Positions 44,107 through 52,837 of a stretch of DNA of 64,000 bases are shown here, in pieces. Below the pieces are notes generated by a model. The model saw only the letters and a program-made list of their open reading frames with translations, was not told the origin of the DNA and did no database searches. Both the position numbers and the translations under genes were made by a program. The stretch comes from Isochrysis galbana (lineage: Eukaryota; Haptophyta; Isochrysidales; Isochrysidaceae), in contig CM030932.1 in NCBI GenBank assembly GCA_018136815.1, positions 7,265,505-7,329,504 on the forward strand, written 5' to 3'. Each line of letters starts with the position of its first letter. The stretch's first letter is position 1.

Positions 44107-44115
44107 TAAACAGTT

Positions 44116-44406
44116 GTGGACATTGTAGACGACAATGACGAGGAGGAGGAGGAGGAGGAGGAGGAGGAGGAGGAGGAGGAGGAGGAGGAAGAGGAGGAGG
44201 AGCAGGAGCAGGAGGAGGAGACCCGAGAGGACAAGGCCCGGCGCAGCCGCCCCGGCGAGCGCCGCGGCACCTCCTCCCCCCGCCCCACCATTAGCACATA
44301 CCTCCCTGGGCAAGAGGTGTGGAACGACGTGTTGCGCGAGGCGACGGTCGTCGAGGGTGCGAGGGAGATTGACGCTACAATGGTCGCTCTGTGTTTTGAT
44401 ATGTGA
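44116..44406 (+). CDS. Possible small acidic protein with (GAG)n-encoded poly-Glu
   Basis: The 96-codon frame starts MDIVDDND and continues with an E-run of more than 20 encoded by a GAG microsatellite. Then comes a more ordinary tail containing TISTYLPGQEVWNDVLREA. The tail has balanced composition, but no family is recognised and the frame adjoins repeat R2. It could be an exon fragment or chance. Confidence 0.25.
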   Translation: MDIVDDNDEEEEEEEEEEEEEEEEEEEEEQEQEEETREDKARRSRPGERRGTSSPRPTISTYLPGQEVWNDVLREATVVEGAREIDATMVALCFDM

Positions 44407-45101
44407 TGTGCGTTGTGGTGTTGTGGTTGTGGGTCCGTCGGGGGCTCGTGGGAAGCTGCGAGGTGCGGGGTCGGGAAAGCGACATCGGGGTGTCGGGGTT
44501 CGGGGATGATGGTGATGGAGAGGGTGGGGTATGGGGATGTGGGGGTGTTGGGTGTTGGGTGAGTTGATTCAGAGGCTAGACGCACGCATCACACAAAAAA
44601 TCAAAATTTTGCCCAAAATTTGGGTGCCTTGGCAGCAAATTTTGATCTCAAAATTTGGGGTGCTCAAGATCAAAACTTTGGCGTATGCCAATTCGGACCC
44701 CTCAAAAACCCTCGTATAGCTAGTCTAACATGTACATGTACACAAGCCCTTCTTGTGTGGCCGCAACCATGCCGTCGCGCGGCACGCGGGCGTGCATGGC
44801 CGCGCGGAAGGGGAGCGCCCCTGAGGGCGAGGTAGAGGCAGCGCTGCTGCGCCTTGCACCTGGCGCAGCTCGCGGCTGTTGAGCATCAGGCGCCGGAGCG
44901 CCTCGACGACCGGCAGCGAATGCCGACGCGCTCGAGCTCTCGCGTCCCCCATTCAACCTTCAACGATGTCCAGCGGCCAGGGGAGAGACACTCGTCACAC
45001 CGTCTCTCTCGTGAATTTGAGAGAGAGAGCGCGGGGGGGGGGGGCTCGGTCGGGGGAGGCTGCGCGCCGCCGCTTCTCTCAGCTTCTCTTCTCTCCGCTC
45101 C
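44407..45101. other. Intergenic, no confident gene
   Basis: 44,585-44,710 holds three variants of caaaattttg/ccaaaatttggg. Overlapping frames at 44,720-44,956 on the minus strand are short, and I cannot choose between them. No family-like pattern is seen. Confidence 0.4.
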
Positions 45102-47622
45102 GTGCGCGGCCGGCCGACGGCAGGTGGCGGCGCCATCTGGATGACAGCGCCCTTTCTGCCAGCAGGCGTGGCGGCGAGCGCGGGCGAGCAGGTCGTGAGC
45201 AACCCAGGCCGGCTGCGTCGCCGCGCTTCGGCCGAACGGAACCAACAGCAGCGTGTGCTCAAGGACGAGCTACAGGCGAGCAGTGGGGTGGAAACGAGGT
45301 GTTTGGGGGTGAAGGAATGGCGGGGTCGATGAGGTGGAGAGCGGCGGGGGCAGAGAGGGGCGCCAGGGGGTAGAGGTGGCTTGAAGCAGGTGGCGGGAGA
45401 GAAACCGAGTCCGGGGGGTGGGGTGGGGCGCATTGGGGAAGGAGGGTGACAGACAGATTGGTCGGGGGCTGACGGGAAGGATGGAGCAGAGCACTGACTT
45501 TTCGCTTTGGCCCGCTTCTTTTCAGGCGATCAGCGCCGAGATCGCCGCGCTCGAAAGGAGTCTGCGTTCAGCGCCGCTCCGCATGCGCTCACAGCAAAAG
45601 GCGTGCAACCTTCCGCAGCAAAATGAGAACATCCAGACGGAGCTTCACCAGCTGATGGATCGACTCCAGGGGCTTCAGACGTTGGCAGCCGAGCCGGCGG
45701 ACAGCGTTGCCTTGGTGGCCACGCAGGCGCCGCCGCAAATGACTACACGCACGCACCGCCCCTCCACCCCGTCTTCTTCAGCATCCCGACCACAGTCTGC
45801 ACCATACCACGCGATTATCGACGCGCCGGATGACGCGAGCGTGGTTTCGTGGTCAGCTGACGCCTTTGGACGTTCACGGAATCCGGGCTGGTGCGTGCGC
45901 GCGCAAGCATTTCATCGCGTGTTCATGTATTGTCCTCTTCCCCCAGGGCGTGCGTTGAGCATAGCAATTCACCTATCTCACATCAGGTACCATCTAAATC
46001 GCAAGGAGCTTTACGCACAGCGCGCACGTCTCAAGAGGGCCGTACCCAAGGGCTGCTTTGATTCTTACGGTAAGTACGCGGACGAAGCATCCCGCATTCA
46101 AAATACCGGACGGCTTGCTTTTTGATTGAGGCGCAACCATGTCGTCGGCGATCTCATTGAATGCTGCCCGGCTTTTTGTGTGTGGTCAATGGGTGATCGC
46201 CTGCCTCTACTAGACGGTCTTGCTTGTGCCACTTCTTCATGGCACTCCGTCTCGGCATTGTCTTGCACCTCTCATCAACTGTGAAGAGCAATGGTTATGG
46301 TTCATAGCCTAAGCGGAAAGTCGGAGCAATAGCCCACAGCTGACAGGAACGACACCTCATATTGCGGCCGGGGATACCATCTGCTACTTATGAATACCGC
46401 TGCTCTTCACCGCTGCAGTGATGCCGCAAGCCAGAGTGGCTTTCGGTCACCACTCGCCCCCATTCTGTCCATTTTGCCTGCCCGTGATCGCTTACTAGAG
46501 ATGGAGAAATTTTGCTGCGGGTGCCAACGTAGGCAGAGGGCGTCGGTGTTCCCCTTAAAGCCTGGCGCTTTGGCCGTACGCGGCCGTCCGGATTCGAACC
46601 GGGACTCCCAACGTACAGATGATAATGGATTACCACACTAAGCTGCCAGGGTGTGCTCGCTCTCATAAAGTGGGAAAATCAAGCCTTATACACTGTATAA
46701 TTTACAATTGGTGTCCTTTCTCCCCCACCCTCTGCCCTCCATAGCTGGCGCTAGCTGGCATGACTAGCTCTTTCCACCAAAGATCTGGCGCCAGCTGGCA
46801 GACCACCGATAGCTGTCACCAGCTACTAGCGCCAGTGATAGCTCCAAATCGGTGCAAGCTGGCGCGCTGTTGCCCCAACACTGCGGGCGAGGAGAGAGGG
46901 GGGGCGAATCGCACCATTTCTTGGCGAAGATTTTCATAGCGTCAGGTACCCCCCCCCCCCCCCCCCCCGAGCTTTTTTTAGGCATCGCGCCACGGTCAAA
47001 AAATGCAAAATGAAGCCCAACCCTTACTATTTGTTAAAAAGCCCCTGTTTGACCGCCCTATCAATTTTCAATTCTTCTCCCATTGCAGTCTAATTTTACG
47101 CCAGGATGAACTTCGCACCAGAGCTGACATGGCTGAGCGCACCAAGCACCTAGAGGACGTTGGGGACGACCTGAAGGTATCACTGTCTACACCTCTGATC
47201 TGAGCAGACTCCAAATCCATCGCAACAGAGGTCTAGTGGAGCAATCCGGGCGCAACGGCCGCGAGATGACAAAATGCGGTGCTCGGCCGGTGCCTGACGC
47301 ATGCCTATTGAGGGCGCAACGCTCCCGCTCCATCGGCATGCACCCAGCCTCACCGGTCCTTCCTTAAGATCGGTCTCTGACCAGGTGCATGAAAAATCCA
47401 ACAGTGAGCACCAAGCCAGGAAGGCCAGACAATATGAACGCATATCTGCCGGGTGTCGGCAGCTCAACACGCGTGGTGACCGAGGCCAGAGCGTCGGCCC
47501 CGGCCCTGTGTATGTGGACGCGCGGACAGCTCAGCGGGAGCTGCGCGGCCTACGCTGGCGGCCCGCGTGGTACCCCGTGGCCGCCTTGAGCCGGATGTAT
47601 CAGCACGTCATGAGTTCGGGCC
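45102..47622 (+). CDS. Coiled-coil protein, at least five exons (model incomplete)
   Basis: The visible exons are ~45,102-45,275 (ending RVLKDELQ), 45,526-45,890 (AISAEIAALERSLRSAP..., a heptad-rich coiled coil), 45,987-46,069 (YHLNRKELYAQRARLKRAVP), 47,089-47,176 (LRQDELRTRADMAERTKHLE) and one starting at 47,385 (VHEKSNSEHQARKARQYERI). The first intron would be GC-AG; the others are GT-AG. Joining exons 2 and 3 gives NPGWYHLNRKELYAQRARLK in phase. Exon 3 to exon 4 does not join in phase, so an exon is missing. The third intron holds a tRNA-like sequence and a dispersed repeat. The last exon's frame runs into the antisense of the DUF1517 gene, so its true end is unseen. The function is unknown; the helix-rich character suggests a cytoskeletal or scaffold role. 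Confidence 0.45.
46574..46655 (-). tRNA. tRNA-like sequence with Pol III A- and B-boxes (noncanonical or decayed)
   Basis: On the minus strand there is an A-box-like AGCTTAGTGTGG and a perfect B-box GGTTCGAATCC within a near-perfect T-arm. The anticodon arm does not fold canonically and the acceptor strands adjoining the T-arm do not pair. A GCCAGG complementary to CCTGGC at the 5' end occurs about 20 nt further on, after a GGCCG-CGTA-CGGCC hairpin. It may be a pseudo-tRNA, a SINE head, or a pre-tRNA with an ectopic intron. It lies inside an intron of the coiled-coil gene. Confidence 0.35.
46740..46870. repeat. Cluster of palindromic (c)agctggc/gccagct motifs
   Basis: Several copies of agctggcgctagctggca, ctggcgccagctggca and agctactagcgccag occur in both orientations within 130 bp. 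The region is strongly self-complementary and may be the end of a foldback or TIR element. Confidence 0.5.
46893..46992 (-). repeat. Dispersed repeat R3, copy 1
   Basis: On the minus strand, gcgatgccta..., a poly-G run, acctgacgc..gaaaat.ttcgccaagaaatggtgcgat match 61,470-61,565 on the plus strand. Both copies open with ATGCCTAA and encode VPDA/LPDA-x-KIFAKKWCD, so a short coding sequence may be the conserved part. Confidence 0.7.
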
Positions 47623-48325
47623 ACTCGAGGTTGACCTCATCCATATCGAGGACATCGTCGTCCTCTCCCGGGACCCAAAATAACTCGAACGCGAAAACCT
47701 CCTCGTCCGCCCTGCCAGCTGCCGCTAGCTCCTCGAGTGCAGCTCGCATCGCGCGAGCGTCGCCAGCGAACGACTTGCCGATCTCTTCCTCGCGATCGCC
47801 CATAAGACAGGCAACGATGCAGACGACGGCGACGGTCGACTTGCCCTCTTTACTGCTGCCCACCCCGGCCGCCTTGAGTGCGGCATCCACCGTCGAGCTC
47901 GGCGTGCGCTCGTCGAACTTGGCGGCCTCTTTGATTGCCATCTTGTCGAAGGAGGCGAGCCCAGCCTCATCATCTCCATAGTGACGTGAGGAGCCGCAAC
48001 AGGAGATCCACTCGTTCTTCCTGCGCAAGAGGAGAAGCGCCGCGTCCGAACAGAGCTCCGCAATGCCCTGCGCGCTGGCGGTGTCTGCAGCGGAGGCCAG
48101 GTCCTCGAGCTGGCCGAGCACTGAGCGCGGCCCACGCGTCTCGACGCGGAACGCTAGAGAGAGAGAGAGCGCTGTCGCTCCGTCGGCCTTGTCCGCGAAC
48201 GGGTTCTTGAGAGAGTCGAAGGGGTTGCCCAGCTGGAGCGCTGGGCGTCCGAGGCGAGAGGATGCCGAGGGGGCCGGCCGGCCGAGCGCGAGGCAGAGGA
48301 GGAGGGGAGCGATCGGGAGCGGCAT
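47600..48325 (-). CDS. DUF1517-family plastid protein (C-terminal globular part), 241 residues
   Basis: The start at 48,325 (MPLPIAPLLLCLALG) opens a signal-peptide-like leader followed by a transit-like segment and NPFDSLKNPFADK. The rest follows the DUF1517 plan known from cyanobacteria and plant plastids: LGQLEDLASAADTASAQGIA, ELCSDAALLLLRRKNEWISC, a KFDERTPSSTV block, STVAVVCIVACLMG, and a C-terminal FELFWVPGEDDDVLDMDEV. The family's function is unknown. The typical Gly-rich N-terminal segment with a membrane helix is absent here, but it is encoded by the divergent neighbour at 49,201. The coding-strand leader is CT-rich. Confidence 0.82.
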   Translation of the reverse strand: MPLPIAPLLLCLALGRPAPSASSRLGRPALQLGNPFDSLKNPFADKADGATALSLSLAFRVETRGPRSVLGQLEDLASAADTASAQGIAELCSDAALLLLRRKNEWISCCGSSRHYGDDEAGLASFDKMAIKEAAKFDERTPSSTVDAALKAAGVGSSKEGKSTVAVVCIVACLMGDREEEIGKSFAGDARAMRAALEELAAAGRADEEVFAFELFWVPGEDDDVLDMDEVNLEWPELMTC

Positions 48326-48958
48326 CGAGCGGCTCGAGAAGGAGAGGCGGTGGGAAGGGGGTGAGGAGAGATTTACTCTCTGTCTCTCTCTTCTATAAAG
48401 TACACGAGGAAGGGCGCTAGAGGAGAGAGGTGAGAGAGAGAGGAGGAGGCGCGGCTGTGATCGTCTCTCGCCAGCGAGAGGCGAGGTACTCCTACAGAAT
48501 AAGAGGAGAGAGAACAGACGAGTCAAGGAGAGAACGAGAGAGATGAGGAGGGCGCGAGGGGGCAGTGGGAGAAGGGTGGCATCAAGACATGGAGGCTGCC
48601 TTTTCTTTCTCTCTCTTTTCTCTTCCCTCTCATTTCCAAGAATCTCCTCCATCCCTTCCCCCCCCCCCCTCTTCTCCCTAACATCTCTCTCTCTATCTCC
48701 TCTCTCCCTCTTTCTTTCCTGGTGCTGCACTGCTCCTTCCTCCTCTCCTCTCCTCTCACTCCCCCTCCTCTCCTCTCTGTGCTGCTGTCGCTCTATTCTC
48801 TCTCTCGAGCTCTACACGTGATTGCTCCCCAACCAGCGCAAGCACCTGACTTTCTAATCCTCCCCCCCCCCCCCCCCCCCCCGCGCCGCCTGCTGGCTTC
48901 CTACCTCCCAGTAATGTCCGCCGCCGCCGCCGCCCCCCGGGGGCCCCTTCTTCTCTCT

Positions 48959-48993
<35 letters not shown>

Positions 48994-49200
48994 CGCCGCC
49001 GGATCGCAGTAAAGTAGTGGGTGCGCAAGCCTCACGCGCCTCTCCCCCCCCCTTTCCCCCCCGCCCCGAAGCCTCATTCGAAACCTCATCGAGGGCCAAG
49101 AGTCTCTTCTCCCCCCCCCCGCCGCCCCCCCCGCCCCCCCCCCACTTCTCCCTGATCGCCGTCCCGCTTCCCCCCGCCCCCTCCTCTCTCTCGCTTCCAG
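48326..49200. promoter_or_regulatory. Shared intergenic (divergent) region of the DUF1517-like pair
   Basis: 875 bp between two divergent starts, with CT-rich tracts on both coding strands (48,330-48,480 as GA on plus; 48,600-48,830 and 48,950-49,195 as CT on plus) and C-runs at 48,660, 48,862 and 49,110-49,142. It must contain both promoters. Co-regulation is an inference. Confidence 0.5.
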
Positions 49201-49875
49201 ATGGCTCCGCTGCTCGCCGCCTTCGCCGCCACCGCCGCCCTCGCGCTCGCGCCGGCGCCAGCCGCTCGCGCGCCGGCGTTGGTGTCGCCGCGTGCCGCCT
49301 CTCCCACCATGCTCGCAAGTGACGACCGCGCCAAGCTCGTTGGCCTTGCGCTTGCTGGGCTACTGGCGTTTGGTCCCATCGACGACGCCTCCGCCGCTCG
49401 CTCCGGCTCGAGGGTGGGTGGACGCGCGCCAGTCTCGCGATCAGCACCATCGCGCTCGGCGCCTGCCCCGCAACATACCAACGTCTACATCGCGCCCGCA
49501 CCGGTCTACGGCGGGGGCTACGGATACGGCTATGGCGGCGGCGGCGGCTTCTTTGGTGGGGGCATCTCGACAGGTGCTTACCTTGGCCTCAGCCTTGTCG
49601 ACACGCTCATCCGCGAGCAGCAGCGCCAGGCGTACTTGCAGCAGCAGCTCCGCACGCAGCAGGAGCTTGGGAAGGACCAGGCTATGATTGCCCAGCTGCA
49701 GGCCGAGCTTGCTGCGCAAAACGCCAAGGTTGAGGGTCTGCGCGCCCAGCAGCAACAGCAGCCCGCCACCGCCCAGCAGCCCGTCGCGCAGAACGACAAT
49801 GGCGCCATGAGCCTATTGCAGCAGCAGCTTCTCGAGCAGCAGAAGCAGATCGAGCTGCTCAAAGCCAGTAAGTAA
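49201..49875 (+). CDS. Plastid-targeted Gly/Gln-rich protein resembling the N-terminal part of DUF1517 proteins
   Basis: The 224-residue frame begins with a signal peptide (MAPLLAAFAATAALALAPAP) and a bipartite plastid-type leader with SPTMLASDDRAK and a hydrophobic LVGLALAGLLAFGP before ASAARSGSRVGGRAPVSRSA. The last block, the following Ser/Pro segment and VYGGGYGYGYGGGGGFFGGG are the order seen at the mature N-terminus of cyanobacterial DUF1517 proteins. The C-terminal half is a Gln-rich coiled coil (residues ~137-222) instead of the globular domain. An ASA/AR cleavage site suggests import to the thylakoid lumen. It is divergent from the DUF1517 gene, so the two may be halves of one ancestral protein. 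Confidence 0.6.
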   Translation: MAPLLAAFAATAALALAPAPAARAPALVSPRAASPTMLASDDRAKLVGLALAGLLAFGPIDDASAARSGSRVGGRAPVSRSAPSRSAPAPQHTNVYIAPAPVYGGGYGYGYGGGGGFFGGGISTGAYLGLSLVDTLIREQQRQAYLQQQLRTQQELGKDQAMIAQLQAELAAQNAKVEGLRAQQQQQPATAQQPVAQNDNGAMSLLQQQLLEQQKQIELLKASK

Positions 49876-50717
49876 GGAAACCTTCAAGTCGGCCGCAGGT
49901 CATCGTGGCCGCTCGTGCGTCCCATCAAGCTCCCGTAGCGGCCTGCGTGCTAGCGGTGGCAGTGGCGATGGTCATTTCGCGCCGGTGCGGCCGCTCTCAT
50001 TCGGCATGGGTCACTTCGTCGAGCTGTCCGTCAACTGCTACGCTCCCTTGTCTATGCCGCCCCCTGAGAAGAGCGGCGCAGGAGTGGGCGGGAAGAGAGT
50101 GTGACGAGCGTGCGATGGTTACGGTGTACGTGTTGCGGCACGGTCCCGTGCACTGCGGCCATCTTCCGGTACGCACTGTGACATTGTCCGTCCTCCGGTG
50201 TGAGCATTTAGCTGTGCCAGCGGAGGACGAGTCGTGGGGAGCCCTTCCCGCATGCGCGCACCTATTGTTGAGAGCAGTAGTCACGGCCCAATTACTATGG
50301 TGCGTCGACCGTGACAGTGTGGATGCATGCCCTTGCATGCTACCCTTTGCGCTTTGGTCATTTCATTGGATGTTGACGTCGAGTAACGCAATGTTTCAGT
50401 AAAAATTCCTAACAATCTCGGCTCGCACCCGCAAGATGACTGTTGTGATTAGGGGGAGAGCCGCCCTTTGGGCTTTGGGTTTCCCAGAGAGGCCCTCTCT
50501 CTGCTTGTTTCCCCGGCCCTTCGCGTGTTTTAGGTGTCGTTCCGTCAATCATGGGACATCAATCGAATGGAGCCATCAAACGTCCATAGTTATTTATACA
50601 ACAATATTCGCACATGACCCATTCTCGATGTTGAACACCTACGGCGCGCGCTTTCAGGCTGGGCTAATTTTGGCATTCCGTCCCTGGTCCCTGGGTGAAA
50701 TATCACAATTACACCAG
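49876..50717. other. Intergenic, no gene recognised
   Basis: No family-like frame is present. It contains the 3' flank of the gene ending at 49,875. Confidence 0.5.
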
Positions 50718-50985
50718 GTTGTCGCATTCGCGAATCGACTCTCGCTAGGCTTCTCTCTTCTCTTCGTTCGGTATTTATCGTTATAATTCTCTCGTTCTCG
50801 TTCTCGGTCAAAAACTTCGCGTGGACGCCTAGGATCTAGGGTTCTGGAGCGCCCTCTCTCTTTCTCTCGAAGAGAAGGGAAGTTTCCCCACCTTTCTTCC
50901 TCCCAGGCGCCTCGCAAAAAGGTTTAATTCGCTATCTCCCCGCATGTCTTTAACTGCTTCTGGGGGCAATCAGGTTTGGTTTGCC
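50718..50985 (+). repeat. Dispersed repeat R2, copy C (longest)
   Basis: It matches the minus strand of 33,095-33,385, including gtcgcattcgcgaatcgac and ttctcggtcaaaa, and matches copy B over 50,846-50,940. Confidence 0.85.
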
Positions 50986-51092
50986 ATCTCCCCTCGGAGA
51001 TCGATCTAGGTTCGCTGCTTGGGTGAGGGAATCTTTCTCCTTGGTCCTTGGTTTGCCATCTCCCCTTGGAGATTGATTTAGATTCGCTGCTT
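50977..51092 (+). repeat. Short tandem duplication (72-bp period)
   Basis: ggtttgccatctcccc-ggagat-gat-tag-ttcgctgct occurs at 50,977 and again at 51,049 with a few C/T differences. It continues directly from repeat R2 copy C and may belong to the same element. Confidence 0.7.
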
Positions 51093-51654
51093 TGGTTTTG
51101 GGTTATCCTTCCCCTTGATGCAAGTTGCATGAAAGCCTTGGTCCCGTTGGTTTTTGGTTTTCTCCTCCCTTGGTTGCTACTCGGGGTTGCTCGATAGAAA
51201 CGTCTAGAAGGTCCACGCTCAACAGCAAGATTTCTTCGATTGCAAGTGCAAGGATACCTCGCTGCGATCTGTATCCAATGTGATCGCCGCGGTTGCGCGA
51301 CACATAACATTCCTCCTCGACTTTCCGCCTCGTGGGAAATCTATAAAACGAAGACACGCTCCGACCGTCGCTGCGGAATCTCTCTCTCTCTCTCGCTCCC
51401 TCTCTCCGTCTCTCGCGACGTGTTTGAGTTACCGGCGATGTGGGCTCGAACGGCCTCGTGGCGCCCCCGGTCGCGGGTCGAAGTTGGGTTCTCGAGCCCT
51501 TGGTGTTTTTAGCGGTTAGCGTCTTTAGTTTTTGCGATACTTACGTACACGTTCAAGTCCATAAAAACATAGTGAAAATATATTGCTGTGTGTATAGAAC
51601 CAGGATCTTTGGTCCGGGTCAGCTGCCGATGCCCATGGTTTCGTGTTTCGCTGC

Positions 51655-51755
51655 GAGAGGCGCGCATGAAGGCCATCGGTAAAATAATACCGGAGGGGGG
51701 CCTGACATATATTTCCGCACGGCCGTCACAGGCCTGAAATCGGGTATTTTTCGAA
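51655..51755 (+). repeat. Dispersed repeat R4, copy 1
   Basis: gcgcatgaagg.c...taaaataataccggaggggg and cctgaaatcgggtatttttcg are matched, with indels, on the minus strand of about 61,125-61,225. Confidence 0.6.
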
Positions 51756-52149
51756 AATTTTGCCGGAAGACCCCCGGTTTTTTTTGCTGATCTCCCATAC
51801 CGGAACCTATAGGGAGCTTATTTAGGCCTTCGTTTGCCCATTACAGATGGTGCCCTTCGCACCCCCCTAGTGAGTGACCGGGCTACCCTTGGGCCCCCAC
51901 AACAAAACGTAAGCAAATGTTGACGAAAGACGCTAAAGTCGGAAAGGGCTTAAAGAGCTCAATTTCAAATCGAGACCGGGCGCGGTGCATGCCCGTTTTC
52001 GACGATCCACCTGGATGGGGGGCCCCGCCAGACACCAAATACACAGGGGCCACCCGCACAGTCACGCCAATCAGGCGGGACGCGCGCCGAAACCTCGTCG
52101 AAATCAGCCACTACGAAAATTGGCTTTGGCTTTGGTTTGGCCGCAAGCA

Positions 52150-52277
52150 ATTTCTCGATCTTATCTCTACTCCTTCGTGGCTGTCGACCAACAACCCAAT
52201 TGCCGACATGATGACTTAGGCTCTAGAAAACGGGAAGTTCTTTTCGTTCCGCAACAAGTCGCTCGGATCATTTTAGC
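52150..52277 (+). pseudogene. C-terminal remnant of a Ty1/copia-type Pol, with an in-frame stop
   Basis: The frame reads SWLSTNNPIADMMT-stop-ALENGKFFSFRNKSLG. This follows the end of copia RNase H (T-x-N-x-AD-x-x-T-K-x-L...F...R..LG), with TAG where the family has a Lys codon. Upstream RT and RNase H motifs are not recognisable. A polypurine-like tggatgggcgggag and an LTR-like TGT...ACA block follow, as expected for a copia 3' end. Confidence 0.45.
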
Positions 52278-52534
52278 GACTTGTCGCACTTCGCACTTCC
52301 GCATGTCCCACATGTCCCACCGGTCAACTTGCAAACTCTCTTAGAGTTGACAAGCCTCATGCCGTAGTGGAACCATTACGCCTTTATCGGCCTAATGAGA
52401 ATCCTTCGTCGGCCTATGCGTCATCTCGCTTGAGCTCGATTCAGTCCTGACGTATGCTTGTATCTTTCATTGAGAATGACGTCGGATGGGAAATGGGAAA
52501 TAGGGATTCGCCTTTGGCGATGGATGGGCGGGAG

Positions 52535-52686
52535 TGTCAGAGTTTTCTTGTTGTACTTTTTGAACCCTAGTGCTGAGGGACCGTGCCTCATCGGCAACGG
52601 AGCCCTTCCCCCGCGATGGGGGTGTGCGCGGTTGGCGCATGGCTCGTCCGGTGTATGTGGCTAGGGATTCTAGATTCTAGCCAACA
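52535..52686 (+). repeat. Possible 3' LTR of the dead copia-like element
   Basis: It begins TGTCAGAG right after a purine-rich tract (ggatgggcgggag) and ends gccaaca. About 152 bp is short but within the copia range. There is no second copy to compare. Confidence 0.35.
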
Positions 52687-52837
52687 AGACCTCTTACAAG
52701 ACTACAATTTCTAACGAAGGGCGACTACGGCACGGACGGAACGGTTCAACAACGCCGGCCTAATTTTGAGGGGAGGAGAAAGAGATTATGTGGTGATCCG
52801 ATCGATCGATTGTGCGGCGTGGCGCGCGCGGCGGGCG

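Noticed and set aside
44720-44956. Two overlapping minus-strand frames of ~76 codons
   Set aside because: One contains a helix-like VVEALRRLMLNSRELRQVQG, but start, splice sites and family are all unsupported.
48523-48821. Pyrimidine-rich frames on both strands upstream of the DUF1517 genes
   Set aside because: Simple CT/GA sequence of the shared intergenic region.
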